Notes: generated by a model not told the origin, from the sequence alone. A stretch of DNA of 64,000 bases from Malaciobacter pacificus (GCF_004214795.1 NZ_CP035928.1:806001-870000), one strand, 5' to 3'. Positions 8,535 to 18,334 are shown, numbered from the stretch's first letter. Numbers and translations: made by a program.

Positions 8535-9815
8535 TTAAAATTCCTCTGTTAATTTTTTCTTTTTATCACTTGCAAGTTTTGTAATAGCTCTTTCAAATCT
8601 ATTTAGACCTTCAATTAAAGTCTCTTCATCAATAATTAATGGAGGTAAGAATTTAACTACTTGACCTTGACTTCCACAAGTTTCTACAATCAGTTGTTCT
8701 TCAAATGCATAAGATGAAATTTCACCAGCAACTGTTGGGTCATTTTTAATCTCAAATCCATAAGCTAAACCTCTACCTCTAATATCTATATCAAATACAT
8801 CGCTATGTTTTTGGGCTATTTCTTCAAGTTTTTTCTTTAAAACTTTCTCTTTATAAAATACTGCGTTTGTCAAGTCTTCATTTTGCCAGTAGTTTTCTAA
8901 ACTAACTTTTGAAGCAACAAATGCTAAGTTATTACCTCTAAATGTTCCCGTATGTTCACCTGGCTTCCATTGGTCTAGGTCTGGTTTAAATAGTAATAAT
9001 GCCATTGGTAAACCTCCACCAATTGATTTTGATAGTGTTACCATATCAGGATTTATATCCGCAAACTCAAAAGAGAAGAAGTTACCACTTCTACCATTCC
9101 CAACTTGAATATCATCAATAATTAATAAAATATCATACTCTCTACAAATACTCTCTAACTCTTTAAGCCATTTTGCACTTGAAACATTAATTCCACCTTC
9201 ACCTTGAATTGTTTCAACAATAATAGCAGCAGGTAAATCAACACCACTACTTCCATCATTTAAAAATTTTCTTAAATATTCTAAAGTATTGAAATCACCA
9301 AAATATCCATCAAAAGGCATAAAAGTAGCATTACTTCTACTAATATAACTTTCATCTCTATACTCGTTATTTCCAGTAACTGCAAGTGAACCTTGGCTTA
9401 ATCCATGGTATCCATTTGTAAAAGCTATTACATTACTTCTACCTTTTACTAATCTTGCTAGTTTTAAAGCTGTCTCAACACAGTTTGTACCAGTTGGTCC
9501 AGTAAACTGCATTTTGTACTCTAAGTTTCTAGGTTTTAAAATCAGTTCTTGAAATGTTTCCATAAACTCTTTTTTAGCAGTTGTTGCCATATCAAGTCCA
9601 TGAACAACTCCATCATTTTGTAGATATTCAATTAAAGCGTTTGAAATTAAATCATTATTATGACCATAATTTAATGTTCCAGCTCCTGCAAAAAAATCTA
9701 TGTAATCTACATCTTGTTCATCTGTTAAAATAGCTCCCTTAGCTTTTTTAAAGATTGTTGGGAAACTTCTTATATATCCTCTTACTTCTGACTCAAAATT
9801 TTCAAATATTCTCAT
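8535..9815 (-). CDS. ectB: Diaminobutyrate-2-oxoglutarate transaminase
   Basis: EctB converts aspartate semialdehyde to L-2,4-diaminobutyrate with glutamate as amino donor. The 426-residue class-III aminotransferase shows 'FFAGAGTLNYGHNN', 'FTGPTGTNCVETALKLAR', 'IIDDIQVGNGRSG' and the PLP lysine in 'TLSKSIGGGLPM' (Lys263). 'HTGTFRGNNLAF' marks the substrate region. It is complete and lies 1 base downstream of ectA in the operon ectA-ectB-ectC. Confidence 0.97.
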   Translation of the reverse strand: MRIFENFESEVRGYIRSFPTIFKKAKGAILTDEQDVDYIDFFAGAGTLNYGHNNDLISNALIEYLQNDGVVHGLDMATTAKKEFMETFQELILKPRNLEYKMQFTGPTGTNCVETALKLARLVKGRSNVIAFTNGYHGLSQGSLAVTGNNEYRDESYISRSNATFMPFDGYFGDFNTLEYLRKFLNDGSSGVDLPAAIIVETIQGEGGINVSSAKWLKELESICREYDILLIIDDIQVGNGRSGNFFSFEFADINPDMVTLSKSIGGGLPMALLLFKPDLDQWKPGEHTGTFRGNNLAFVASKVSLENYWQNEDLTNAVFYKEKVLKKKLEEIAQKHSDVFDIDIRGRGLAYGFEIKNDPTVAGEISSYAFEEQLIVETCGSQGQVVKFLPPLIIDEETLIEGLNRFERAITKLASDKKKKLTEEF

Positions 9816-9816
9816 T

Positions 9817-10320
9817 TTATTTTTTTCCTTTTAATTTAAAAGAACCAATTGTATACATAGGTTCATCTTCATGTGCATTTTTAAAATCTTTCATTTTTAA
9901 AAATTTAGATTTTTTAATTTTAGTGTTTAGCTCTTTTGCAACTTTTTCAAATACTCTAATTGAAGAAGAGTTACTTGGAGAAACTGTAGTTTTTATATAA
10001 TTAATATCTTTGCATTCTTTTCTTTTTGCAATTTTTAAAATTAATTTTTGAGCTAATCCTAATCCTCTATAATTACTATTTACAGCAACTTGCCATATAA
10101 ATAGTGAATTTTCATTTGGAATTAGATAACCAGAAACAAAACCTATAACTTTATTCTTAGTTTCATCTATGGCAACACAACAATAATCTTTGAAATGGAT
10201 TGTTTGTAAGTAGTATAAATATTCAGAGTTTACATCTAAGACTTTTGTGTCTTTTACTAGTTTTATTATCTCTTTTGTATGAGATTTTTTAGGTTTTACC
10301 AATTTAATCTTGGTGGACAA
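9817..10320 (-). CDS. ectA: Diaminobutyrate acetyltransferase
   Basis: EctA transfers acetyl from acetyl-CoA to the gamma-amino group of diaminobutyrate. The 167-residue GNAT protein has the acetyl-CoA loop 'VNSNYRGLGLAQKLI' and the family segment 'TTVSPSNSSSIRVFEKVAK'. It is the first gene of the leftward ectoine operon, with an 'AAGGAGATAT' ribosome-binding stretch before its ATG. The 240-bp AT-rich region upstream is shared with the divergent proV operon. Confidence 0.95.
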   Translation of the reverse strand: MSTKIKLVKPKKSHTKEIIKLVKDTKVLDVNSEYLYYLQTIHFKDYCCVAIDETKNKVIGFVSGYLIPNENSLFIWQVAVNSNYRGLGLAQKLILKIAKRKECKDINYIKTTVSPSNSSSIRVFEKVAKELNTKIKKSKFLKMKDFKNAHEDEPMYTIGSFKLKGKK

Positions 10321-10388
10321 GATATCTCCTTTTTAGATTTAAAATTTAATAAAATAGTTAAAAAATATACATATTAAATGTTTTAAAA

Positions 10389-10525
10389 TTACATATAATA
10401 TGTAAAAATATAACATATTTTTTGTAAATATAGCATATAAAATTTATATATAGCTTAAATTAATTTTGTTATTAAAACAAATAAAATTTAATATATTTAT
10501 AAAATATTAAGAAAATATAGTATAT
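10389..10525. promoter_or_regulatory. Divergent ect/pro regulatory region with repeated motif
   Basis: The gap between ectA and proV is almost pure A/T and holds three near-identical 13-mers: AAATATAACATAT (10406-10418), AAATATAGCATAT (10426-10438, exactly 20 bp later) and AAATATAGTATAT (10513-10525). A perfect 17-bp palindrome (TTACATAT-A-ATATGTAA, 10389-10405) sits next to the first copy. Tandem direct repeats about two helical turns apart are how OmpR-type regulators usually bind, so the operon's own HsrA-like protein is a candidate. The low complexity of the region weakens the claim. Confidence 0.5.
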
Positions 10526-10562
10526 TGTTATATTTAATTATTTTAAATTATGGAGTTAAATT

Positions 10563-11777
10563 ATTACTGAAAGAAAGAAAAAATTAACAGTTAAGAATGT
10601 TTATAAAGTTTTTGGAGAAAATCCAAAAAAAGCTTTAAAGATGTTAAATGATGGGCATTCAAAAGAAGAAATATTTTCTAAGACAGGCATGACTATAGGT
10701 GTACAAGATGCAAGTTTTGAAATTTACGAAGGCGAAATTTTTGTAATTATGGGACTATCAGGTTCTGGAAAATCTACACTTGTAAGATTACTAAATAGAC
10801 TTATTGAACCTACTAGTGGTAACATCTTAATTGATGATACTGATGTTACAAACTTATCTGACAAAGAACTTATGGAAATTAGAAGAAAGAAAATATCTAT
10901 GGTTTTCCAATCATTTGCATTAATGCCTCATATGAATATTATTGATAATACATCTTTTGGATTAGATTTAAGTGGTGTATCAAAAGAGCAAAGATATGAA
11001 GCTGCTAAAAATGCTTTAGAGCAAGTAGGTTTAAAAGGTTATGAAGAATCTTATCCCGATGAATTAAGTGGTGGAATGCAGCAAAGAGTAGGTCTTGCTA
11101 GAGCACTAGCAAATAATCCAGATATTATGCTTATGGATGAAGCATTCTCAGCACTAGACCCTCTTATTAGAACAGAAATGCAAGATGAATTATTAGAATT
11201 ACAAAGTAATGATAAAAGAACAATTGTATTTATTTCTCATGATTTAGATGAGGCTATAAGAATAGGGGATAGAATCGCTATCATGCAAAATGGTGAAATA
11301 TCTCAAATAGGAACACCAGAAGATATTATAAATAATCCTGCAAATGATTATATAAGGTCATTTTTTAAAGGTGTTGATGTGACTTCTGTATTAACAGCAG
11401 GGCATATTGCTAAGAAACTTAGACCAACTATTATTGACAAAGAAAGCACAGGTGTAAAATCTGCACTTCAATATATCGGTGATTTTGATGAAGATTATGC
11501 ATATTTTGTTGAAAAAAGTGGTAAATATCTTGGAATATTAACTTTAGATTCTTTAAAAGAGCAAAAGCAAAAAGGTGGAACAATTTATGATGCCATTTAT
11601 TGTAATAAAGCTGTAACTGACGATACTCAAATTTCTGATTTTATTACTGATGTTGCTGAATATCAATATCCACTTCCTGTTATTGATGGAAAAGGCAAGT
11701 ATAAAGGAACTATTTCTAAAAGTAGATTATTAAAAGTATTTGATGAAGGTCTAGAAGAAGGAGAATCACATGAGTAA
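10563..11777 (+). CDS. proV: Glycine betaine/proline ABC transporter ATPase, apparent AUU start
   Basis: ProV/OpuAA energises uptake of compatible solutes. Walker A 'GLSGSGKST', signature '[15 protein letters not shown]', Walker B '[13 protein letters not shown]' and C-terminal CBS-type segments (about 275-400) are present. The first in-frame ATG (10641) has no ribosome-binding site and would remove the conserved N-terminus '[13 protein letters not shown]'. The frame is open upstream to a TAA at 10557, with no ATG, GTG or TTG suitable for a start. GGAG at 10552-10555 sits 7 bases before ATT (10563), giving (M)TERKKLTVKN, so AUU initiation is proposed. An ATG at 10550 in another frame encodes only 6 codons. 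An ATG-to-ATT change or an indel is the alternative. Confidence 0.88.
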   Translation: MTERKKKLTVKNVYKVFGENPKKALKMLNDGHSKEEIFSKTGMTIGVQDASFEIYEGEIFVIMGLSGSGKSTLVRLLNRLIEPTSGNILIDDTDVTNLSDKELMEIRRKKISMVFQSFALMPHMNIIDNTSFGLDLSGVSKEQRYEAAKNALEQVGLKGYEESYPDELSGGMQQRVGLARALANNPDIMLMDEAFSALDPLIRTEMQDELLELQSNDKRTIVFISHDLDEAIRIGDRIAIMQNGEISQIGTPEDIINNPANDYIRSFFKGVDVTSVLTAGHIAKKLRPTIIDKESTGVKSALQYIGDFDEDYAYFVEKSGKYLGILTLDSLKEQKQKGGTIYDAIYCNKAVTDDTQISDFITDVAEYQYPLPVIDGKGKYKGTISKSRLLKVFDEGLEEGESHE

Positions 11778-12795
11778 TGATCCATGGGGAAATGCATCAA
11801 CTGCACAAGAAGATAAACAGTCATCTGTTGACTGGACACAAGAATCTACAGCAACTCCTATTGAAGAAGAAACAAGTTTTGATATTTTAAATCCATTTAG
11901 TGATGCTATTATTCCTTTTGATGATTGGACTAATAATGGAATTGATTGGTTAGTTCAAAACTATAGAGACGTTTTTTTAGCTGCAAAAGCACCTATTGAT
12001 ATAGTTTTAAAATCTATCGAGGCATTTTTACTATTTTTAAATCCTTATGTTGTTATTGCATTTTTTGTTTTATTAGCTTTACAGTTTTCTAGTAAAAAGA
12101 TGGCATTTGGAACTCTTATATCATTTTTTATAATCGGATTTATAGGTGCTTGGGAAGAGTCTATGATTACTTTATCTTTAGTTATTACTTCAGTTATATT
12201 TTCTATAGTCATAGGACTTCCACTTGGTATATGGTGTGCTAAAAGTGATAGGGTTGACAAAATTGTACGACCAATACTTGATGCTATGCAAACAACTCCA
12301 GCCTTTGTTTATTTAATTCCAATTGTAATGTTATTTGGTATTGGTAATGTACCTGGAGTTATCGTAACAATCATTTTTGCACTTCCTCCATTAATTAGAC
12401 TTACAAATCTAGGTATTAGACAAGTGCCTGATGATTTAATTGAAGCTTCAAGATCTTTTGGAGCTAGTTCTAAGCAAATGTTATGGAAAGTACAAATTCC
12501 TGTTGCTATGCCAACTATTATGGCAGGAATAAATCAAACACTAATGCTTGCTTTATCAATGGTAGTTATTGCTTCAATGATTGCTGTTGGAGGTCTAGGT
12601 CAAATGGTTCTTAGAGGAATTGGAAGATTAGATGTTGGTTTAGCTGCAGTTGGAGGATTAGGTATTGTTTTATTAGCAATAATCTTAGATAGATTAACTC
12701 AAGCAATGGGACAAAAAGATAAAAGTGATAAAACTAAATGGTATGAAAAAGGACCAGCTGGGTTTATCTTAAAATTAGTAGGAAAAGGAAAATAA
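11770..12795 (+). CDS. proW: Glycine betaine/proline ABC transporter permease
   Basis: This 341-residue inner-membrane protein is the pore of the ProVWX system. The N-terminal ~70 residues are acidic and soluble, as in ProW, followed by several membrane helices. The EAA coupling loop is clear: '[29 protein letters not shown]'-like, with 'EASRSFGAS' and 'QIPVAMPTI' visible. Its ATG overlaps the 3' end of proV by 8 bases, and its stop overlaps the porin ATG by 1 base, so V, W and the porin gene are translationally linked. Confidence 0.95.
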   Translation: MSNDPWGNASTAQEDKQSSVDWTQESTATPIEEETSFDILNPFSDAIIPFDDWTNNGIDWLVQNYRDVFLAAKAPIDIVLKSIEAFLLFLNPYVVIAFFVLLALQFSSKKMAFGTLISFFIIGFIGAWEESMITLSLVITSVIFSIVIGLPLGIWCAKSDRVDKIVRPILDAMQTTPAFVYLIPIVMLFGIGNVPGVIVTIIFALPPLIRLTNLGIRQVPDDLIEASRSFGASSKQMLWKVQIPVAMPTIMAGINQTLMLALSMVVIASMIAVGGLGQMVLRGIGRLDVGLAAVGGLGIVLLAIILDRLTQAMGQKDKSDKTKWYEKGPAGFILKLVGKGK

Positions 12796-13966
12796 TGAAT
12801 AAAAAAATTAGTTTAGGATTAATAGCGTCATCGGTGTTATTTGCAGGAAATTTAAGTGCAGATACTTTAAGTGAAGCATTCGAAAATGGTAAGGTAAGTG
12901 GTGAGATTAAATCTCAATATTTCCAAAAAGAGAGTAATAATTCTGAAACAACAAGTATTTGGACAAATGGTGGAAACTTATCTTATAAGACAGGTTCATT
13001 TTATGGTTTAAGTGCAGGAGTTACTTTTCAAGTTGCTTCAACTACAGCTGAAGACTTAGATGAAAAACCAGATGCCTTTGATGCAGATCAAAATGTTTCA
13101 GGTGCAGTAATGTCTGAATCATATTTACAATATACAAGAGGAAATACTACAGCTAAACTTGGTAGACAATATATTTCAACTCCATTAGTAGCAGGTTCTG
13201 GTACTAGAATTTTTAAAGAGTCTTTTGAAGCATATACTATTCAAAACTCAGATTTACCAAATACAACGATCACAGCTTCATACGTTACAAAATTCCAAGG
13301 AAGAACTGATGTAAATGAAGGTGCTCCTAAGTTTAATAAGTTAGGTGATGGAGTTTATTCAGTTTATGTAACAAATAACTCAATTGAAAACTTAAATTTA
13401 GCAGGTCAATATGTAAAAGCTACGGATATGACAACTGATAATAAAGATATTACTCTTTACTATTTAAATGGTTCTTATGATTTTGGTGCATTTAAATTAG
13501 GTGCTCAATATTATGGGTCTGATGATGATAATACTGCTGATACTGGTTATTACTTAAATAATAGAGATGGATATTTATATGCATTAAAAGCTTCTACTAA
13601 TATTGGTGGTTTATCTTTAGGTGTTGCATATAGTGAAGTGTCAGAAAAGGTGGAGTATCTGCATATAACTTAGGAAATGGTGCAGATTATATCTACACTT
13701 GGACTTGGATGTATGGTGGAGTTTATGATGCTGATACAACAGCATATAGTATAGATGGTTCTTATAAATTCACTGATAAATTATCTGCAAGTTTTATCCA
13801 TGCTAATTGGGAAATTGGAAATAGTGGAGATATGAGAGAAACAGATATTATTGTTGATTATAAATTTACAAATGCACTTTCAGCAAGATTATTACATGCT
13901 GATTTAAATGATAATGCAGGATATGGTAAATATAGATCAAGACTTTATGTATCTTATAAATTTTAA
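12795..13966 (+). pseudogene. OprD-like outer-membrane porin, frameshifted
   Basis: The first part (293 codons) has a signal peptide (cut near 'NLSA') and beta-barrel strands typical of Campylobacterota OprD-type porins ('SEAFENGKVSGEIKSQY', 'SYLQYTRGNTTAKLGRQY'). At 13645-13648 the run AAAA throws the frame off and a TAG follows at 13671. One more A would give '...SEKGGVSAYNLGNGADYI' and join to the second part, ending with the porin-typical terminal Phe ('YVSYKF'). The repaired protein would be 390 residues. The gene lies between proW and proX, so it probably serves as the outer-membrane pore for compatible solutes. An assembly error is as likely as a true mutation. Confidence 0.8.
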
Positions 13967-13978
13967 GGAGATTAGATT

Positions 13979-14953
13979 ATGAGTATAAAAAAAATTTTAT
14001 TAGGAACGCTAGCAACATCACTTGTAGCTACATCACTTTTTGGTGCTAAAATTACTGCACTTAAAACAAATGTTGCTGAAGAAGCGTTTCAAATGGAAAT
14101 TGTTGCTGAAGTTTTAAAGAAAATGGGGCATGAAGTAACTATTTCAAATGATGTAAATTATGATATTGCATACCAAACACTTGCAAACAATGCAACAAGT
14201 GATGAGGTTTATTTTTTAGCTAGTAGTTGGGATCCATTACACAATGGAAAGATTGATGCTGTTGGTTCTAATAAAGCAATAAAATTTGATAATAAATTCA
14301 TTGCTAATTGTGCTCAAGGTTATTTAATTGATAAAAAAACAGCTGATAAATACAATATTAAATATTATAATGATTTAAAGAAACCAGAAATTGCTAAACT
14401 GTTTGATTTAGATAATGATGGTAAAGCAGATTTAACTGGTTGTAATGCTGGTTGGGGATGTGAAAAAGTTATTGAACATCAATTAGATGCATATGATATG
14501 AGAGGTGTTGTTGAACACAATCAAGGTGAGTATTCAGCACTTATTGCTGATACAATTGCAAACTATAAAACAGGTAAATCAATTTTATATTATACTTGGA
14601 CTCCATATTGGGTATCAGGTAAATTAGTTCCAGGTAAGGATGTGACTTTTTTGCAAGTAACTCATAGTGCAAATCCAAATACCGACTCTACAAAATTACC
14701 AAATGGTGCAGATTATGGATTTAATGTAAATCATCAAAAAATTGTAGCAAGTGCTAATGTAAAAGATTATAAAGATATCTCAAAGTTATTTAATATCATT
14801 AAATTAGACGTTAATGACGTTAGTGGACAAAATATGCTTATGGCAAATGGTCAAAATAAAGAAAAAGATATAAAAAGACATGTTCAAAAATGGCTTGACA
14901 TGAATAAAAAACAAGTTGATGCTTGGGTAAAAGAAGCAAAAGCTGCAAAATAG
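13979..14953 (+). CDS. proX: Glycine betaine/proline-binding periplasmic protein
   Basis: ProX is the periplasmic receptor of the ABC transporter. The 324-residue protein has a signal peptide ending near 'TSLFGA'. It has the ProX-type layout with Trp-rich ligand pocket segments ('SSWDPLHNG', 'YTWTPYWVSGKL') and a close cysteine pair ('LTGCNAGWGC') like the disulfide of E. coli ProX. It is 12 bases after the porin gene with an AAGGAG ribosome-binding site, and is the last structural gene of proVW-porin-proX. Confidence 0.95.
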   Translation: MSIKKILLGTLATSLVATSLFGAKITALKTNVAEEAFQMEIVAEVLKKMGHEVTISNDVNYDIAYQTLANNATSDEVYFLASSWDPLHNGKIDAVGSNKAIKFDNKFIANCAQGYLIDKKTADKYNIKYYNDLKKPEIAKLFDLDNDGKADLTGCNAGWGCEKVIEHQLDAYDMRGVVEHNQGEYSALIADTIANYKTGKSILYYTWTPYWVSGKLVPGKDVTFLQVTHSANPNTDSTKLPNGADYGFNVNHQKIVASANVKDYKDISKLFNIIKLDVNDVSGQNMLMANGQNKEKDIKRHVQKWLDMNKKQVDAWVKEAKAAK

Positions 14954-14982
14954 TATAATTTTACAAAAAAAGGAACGGTTAA

Positions 14983-15321
14983 TTGGCTTTATTAAACAAT
15001 GATAAAGATATACTACCATTAAGTAGTATTGCTGAACTACTTACTGCGAAAGTAAGAACATTAAAAATGTATGAAGATAAGGGGCTGTTCCCCGTAAAAA
15101 AAGATGCAAAAAAACTTTACTCAATTAATGATGTGAAGATTATATCTTTTGTTCACTATTTAGCAAGTGTAAAAAAAATAAATGCAAATGGTATAAAATA
15201 TATTTTAGAAATGCTTGAAAATAATATGGATGAAAAAAATAGACAAGAATTTTTAGATATTGTTGAAAATACATTAGAAAAAATATCAGGTTCTGAAATT
15301 AAGGATGTTGAAGTTTTTTGA
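14983..15321 (+). CDS. MerR-family transcriptional regulator
   Basis: This 112-residue protein starts at TTG after an AAGGAA ribosome-binding site. The N-terminal winged helix-turn-helix reads 'LPLSSIAELLTAKVRTLKMYEDKGLFPVKKD' in pieces, with the MerR hallmark 'R.L..YE..GL..P'. A short helical tail follows and there is no obvious ligand domain or metal-binding cysteine. It is 29 bases downstream of proX on the same strand and probably cotranscribed, so it could regulate the compatible-solute operon. The signal it senses cannot be read. Confidence 0.85.
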   Translation: MALLNNDKDILPLSSIAELLTAKVRTLKMYEDKGLFPVKKDAKKLYSINDVKIISFVHYLASVKKINANGIKYILEMLENNMDEKNRQEFLDIVENTLEKISGSEIKDVEVF

Positions 15322-15334
15322 TTTTAAATTGAAG

Positions 15335-15412
15335 TGGTCGGGGCGAGAGGATTCGAACCTCCGGCCCCCTGGTCCCAAACCAGGTGCGCTAACCAGACTG
15401 CGCTACGCCCCG
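15335..15412 (-). tRNA. tRNA-Pro (anticodon TGG)
   Basis: Read on the minus strand the gene starts CGGGGCGTAGCGCAG and ends with acceptor CGCCCCG, discriminator A and an encoded CCA. The 7-bp acceptor stem is perfect (15406-15412 with 15339-15345). The T-arm has GGTTCGAATCC. The anticodon loop TTTGGGA gives TGG (15375-15377), closed by CCTGG/CCAGG. It reads all proline codons by wobble in such small genomes. Confidence 0.97.
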
Positions 15413-15459
15413 AAACTGTAGGGCGGTATTATAGTTGGTTTTTTCCTATTTGTCAAGTG

Positions 15460-15933
15460 CTATTCTTGATTTTTTGTAATTTTTATATCATTTTTAGTTT
15501 CAATAAACTCTTGAATTTGTGAATTTTTAATTATAAAGTATCCTTCACTTTTAACTTTCCCACTAGAAACATATTTAAATTTATAACTTTTATCAAATGT
15601 TACGTCAATATATTTATTCTCATTTATAGTAATTCTACCAGGTTTAAGTTCATTGTTTTTAGCTCTTCTTAAAACCTCAATAATTTGATTTTTGTCTTTT
15701 TTATACTTGATATTTTCTTTATCTTTTTTTAGTGAAAATTTTTCATCATGAAATATAAATGTATCTCTACCTAATAAAAATTTTGCAATTGAGTTTGTAA
15801 CATCTGCTTTTAAATAGTGTTCATTTAATGTTTCAAAATCTTTTGCTTCACCTAATTTTATTCCTGTAAAGTATACAGAGTAGCTTGCAAAAGAAAAATT
15901 AATAAAAATTAATAGTACAAATATTGATTTCAT
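15460..15933 (-). CDS. Secreted protein of unknown function
   Basis: I do not recognise this 157-residue protein. It has an N-terminal signal peptide (MKSIFVLLIFINFSFA) and so should be periplasmic. The rest is rich in Lys and Asp with predicted beta strands ('GRITINENKYIDVTFDKSYKFKYVSSGKV'-like, visible as 'GRITINENKYIDVTF'). This pattern recalls DUF3108-like lipocalin-fold periplasmic proteins, but the match is weak. It lies between tRNA-Pro and a J-domain gene on the same strand. Confidence 0.7.
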   Translation of the reverse strand: MKSIFVLLIFINFSFASYSVYFTGIKLGEAKDFETLNEHYLKADVTNSIAKFLLGRDTFIFHDEKFSLKKDKENIKYKKDKNQIIEVLRRAKNNELKPGRITINENKYIDVTFDKSYKFKYVSSGKVKSEGYFIIKNSQIQEFIETKNDIKITKNQE

Positions 15934-15986
15934 CTAGTAAACCTTTTTCATTTATCTTATTTTTTTAAAGTGTAATTATTGTAGAT

Positions 15987-16457
15987 TTACTCAACAGTCT
16001 TAATTAATACATCTCTATAATGATTAAGCTCTTTCATTTTTGCATCATCCCCTTGATTAATATCAGGATGATATTTTCTTGCTAATTCTTTATATCTTTT
16101 TTTTATCTCTTCTTTAGTTGGAGAATGAGTAAATCCAAAAAACTCTTTTGCTTTTTGTACTTCATCAAATCTTGGTGTATTCGCAAATCCAGAAAAGTCT
16201 TGTTGATTAAAGCCTTTAAAGTCATTGAAATTGAAGTTCTGACCATTTTGAAATGAACTATTATCAAATTTAAAGTGAAAACCTTTTGTTCTCATTTTCT
16301 TTTTAAAATTATAAATTAAAAAGGCAATTATTACGAAGATAACCCCTAGAATCATCAAAAACGTTCCAAAATTTGTAAAAATTAGATATAAAATAAAAAA
16401 TAAAATTGATAATCTAACTATTCTATTAAAAATGTATATTACTGTGTTATTTGGCAT
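15987..16457 (-). CDS. Membrane-anchored J-domain protein
   Basis: The 156-residue protein starts with two membrane helices (about residues 10-50: 'LSILFFILYLIFTNFG', 'FLMILGVIFVIIAFLIY'). A Phe/Asn/Gly-rich linker follows ('FNFNDFKGFNQQDFSGF'), and a J domain ends it (about 100-156) with the essential HPD tripeptide in 'KYHPDINQG'. J domains stimulate Hsp70 ATPase, so it should recruit DnaK to the membrane, in the manner of DjlA. Client proteins are unknown. Confidence 0.85.
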   Translation of the reverse strand: MPNNTVIYIFNRIVRLSILFFILYLIFTNFGTFLMILGVIFVIIAFLIYNFKKKMRTKGFHFKFDNSSFQNGQNFNFNDFKGFNQQDFSGFANTPRFDEVQKAKEFFGFTHSPTKEEIKKRYKELARKYHPDINQGDDAKMKELNHYRDVLIKTVE

Positions 16458-16622
16458 ATATAAACTATTCCTAAATTTAAAATTGGTGTATTATAGTATT
16501 TTTAACAAAAAATTAATATAAAGAGTATAAATTTGCTATTTTATTGCTATTTTTAGTTTTTTATCATACGAATTTCATTTTTTAATTCTAATCTTACATC
16601 CTTAAAATACTAGGAGGATGTT

Positions 16623-18314
16623 ATGAGTTTAGGATTACAAGCATTTTATGCTTCTTTACCTATATTTCTAGCTGGATTATTATTAATTGGTATGAGAGTT
16701 TCAGCGAAAAAAGCTATGCCATTAGTTTATATAGCAACTGTAGCTATTGCATTTTTTGTATGGGAAGTAACTTTTAATAGAGTACTTGCATCTACTATTC
16801 AAGGTTTACTTATTACTATTGCAGTTTTATGGATTATCTTTGGAGCAATTTTACTTTTAAATACACTAAAGCACTCAGGAGCTATTTCTATTATTAGACA
16901 AGGTTTTAATAATATTAGCCCTGATAGAAGAGTGCAAGCTATTATTATTGCTTGGTTATTTGGTTCATTTATTGAAGGTGCTTCTGGATTTGGTACACCT
17001 GCTGCTATTGCTGCACCACTATTAGTTGCTATTGGTTTCCCTGCAATGGCTGCTGTTATGGTTGGAATGATGATTCAAAGTACACCCGTTTCTTTTGGTG
17101 CAGTAGGAACACCAATTTTAATTGGAGTTAATAAAGGTTTAGATTCAGAAGGAATTGGTACAACTTTACAAACTATGGGTAGTTCTTGGGATAGTTATTT
17201 ACAAATAATTACATCTGAAGTTGCAATTACACATGCAATTGTTGGAACATTTATGCCTCTATTTATGGTTATTATGTTGACAAGATTTTTTGGTGAAAAT
17301 AAATCTTGGAGTGAAGGTTTAGCTATTTTACCATTTGCAATATTTGCAGGACTTGCATTTACAATTCCATACGCTTTAACAGGTATTTTCTTAGGTGCTG
17401 AATTCCCATCTCTTATTGGTGCACTTGTTGGTTTACCTATTGTTGTAATTGCTGCTAAAAATGGTTTTTTAATACCTAAAACTACATGGGATTTCCCTCC
17501 TTTAGATAAGTGGCCTTCTAAATGGATTAGTAAATTAGAAATAAAACTTGATGCTATGAGTCCAAAAGAGCCAATGAGTTTAACAATTGCATGGATTCCA
17601 TATATTTTAGTAGCATTGATTTTAGTAATTACTAGAGTTAGTACTGAAGCTAAAGCATTTGTAACTTCATTTGTAATTCCTTTTAAAGATATTTTAGGGG
17701 AAGGTGTAAGTTATACAATCTCACCTCTATATTTGCCTGGTGGAATTTTAGTTTTTGTAGTTTTAATTACTTATTTCTTACATAAAATGCAATTTAAAGA
17801 GTTAAAAGAAGCTATTAGTGAGTCTTCTAAAGTGATGATTGGAGCAGGGTTTGTACTTGTTTTTACTATTCCATTAGTTAGAATATTAATTAATTCAGGT
17901 ATTAATACTTCAGGATTTGACTCAATGCCAGTAGCCATGGCAAATTTTGTTGCTTCAACAGTTGGTGATATTTACCCATTATTTGCTCCAATGGTTGGAG
18001 CTTTAGGTGCATTTATTGCAGGAAGTAATACTGTTTCAAATATGATGCTTAGTCAGTTTCAATTTGGTGTTGCTGATGCACTAGGTATTTCAACTGCATT
18101 TATGATTGCTCTTCAAGCAGTTGGAGCAGCAGCAGGAAATATGATAGCAATTCATAATGTAGTTGCTGCAAGTGCTACTGTTGGCTTACTTGACCAAGAG
18201 GGTGAAACTTTAAGAAAAACTATAATTCCTACAATTTATTATTGTTTATTTGCAGGAATATTAGGTCTTATTGGAATGTATAGTTTAAGTTTAATAGACC
18301 CATTAATGAAATAA
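16623..18314 (+). CDS. lctP: L-lactate permease (LctP family)
   Basis: This 563-residue inner-membrane protein has about 13-14 hydrophobic segments and the conserved LctP signatures '[19 protein letters not shown]' and '[14 protein letters not shown]', plus '[21 protein letters not shown]'. The family imports lactate (and in some members glycolate) with protons. An AGGAGG ribosome-binding site precedes its ATG. It stands alone, with no lactate dehydrogenase genes nearby. A hairpin terminator overlaps its stop codon. Confidence 0.95.
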   Translation: MSLGLQAFYASLPIFLAGLLLIGMRVSAKKAMPLVYIATVAIAFFVWEVTFNRVLASTIQGLLITIAVLWIIFGAILLLNTLKHSGAISIIRQGFNNISPDRRVQAIIIAWLFGSFIEGASGFGTPAAIAAPLLVAIGFPAMAAVMVGMMIQSTPVSFGAVGTPILIGVNKGLDSEGIGTTLQTMGSSWDSYLQIITSEVAITHAIVGTFMPLFMVIMLTRFFGENKSWSEGLAILPFAIFAGLAFTIPYALTGIFLGAEFPSLIGALVGLPIVVIAAKNGFLIPKTTWDFPPLDKWPSKWISKLEIKLDAMSPKEPMSLTIAWIPYILVALILVITRVSTEAKAFVTSFVIPFKDILGEGVSYTISPLYLPGGILVFVVLITYFLHKMQFKELKEAISESSKVMIGAGFVLVFTIPLVRILINSGINTSGFDSMPVAMANFVASTVGDIYPLFAPMVGALGAFIAGSNTVSNMMLSQFQFGVADALGISTAFMIALQAVGAAAGNMIAIHNVVAASATVGLLDQEGETLRKTIIPTIYYCLFAGILGLIGMYSLSLIDPLMK

Positions 18315-18334
18315 AGAAGATATCTTCTTTATTT
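18309..18334. terminator. Terminator hairpin of lactate permease gene
   Basis: A perfect 26-bp inverted repeat centred on GATATC (half-site AAATAAAGAAGAT) contains the permease stop codon and ends in a T-rich arm (CTTCTTTATTT). It is placed as a rho-independent terminator. Confidence 0.6.

Noticed and set aside
10550-10570. ATG at 10550 as the proV start
   Set aside because: It is in another frame and stops after 6 codons; no ribosome-binding site precedes it. It would work only with a one-base deletion in the following A run.
15334-15522. Short frame beginning 'MVGARGFEPPAPWSQTRCANQ'
   Set aside because: This is translation of the tRNA-Pro gene region, a well-known false protein signature.
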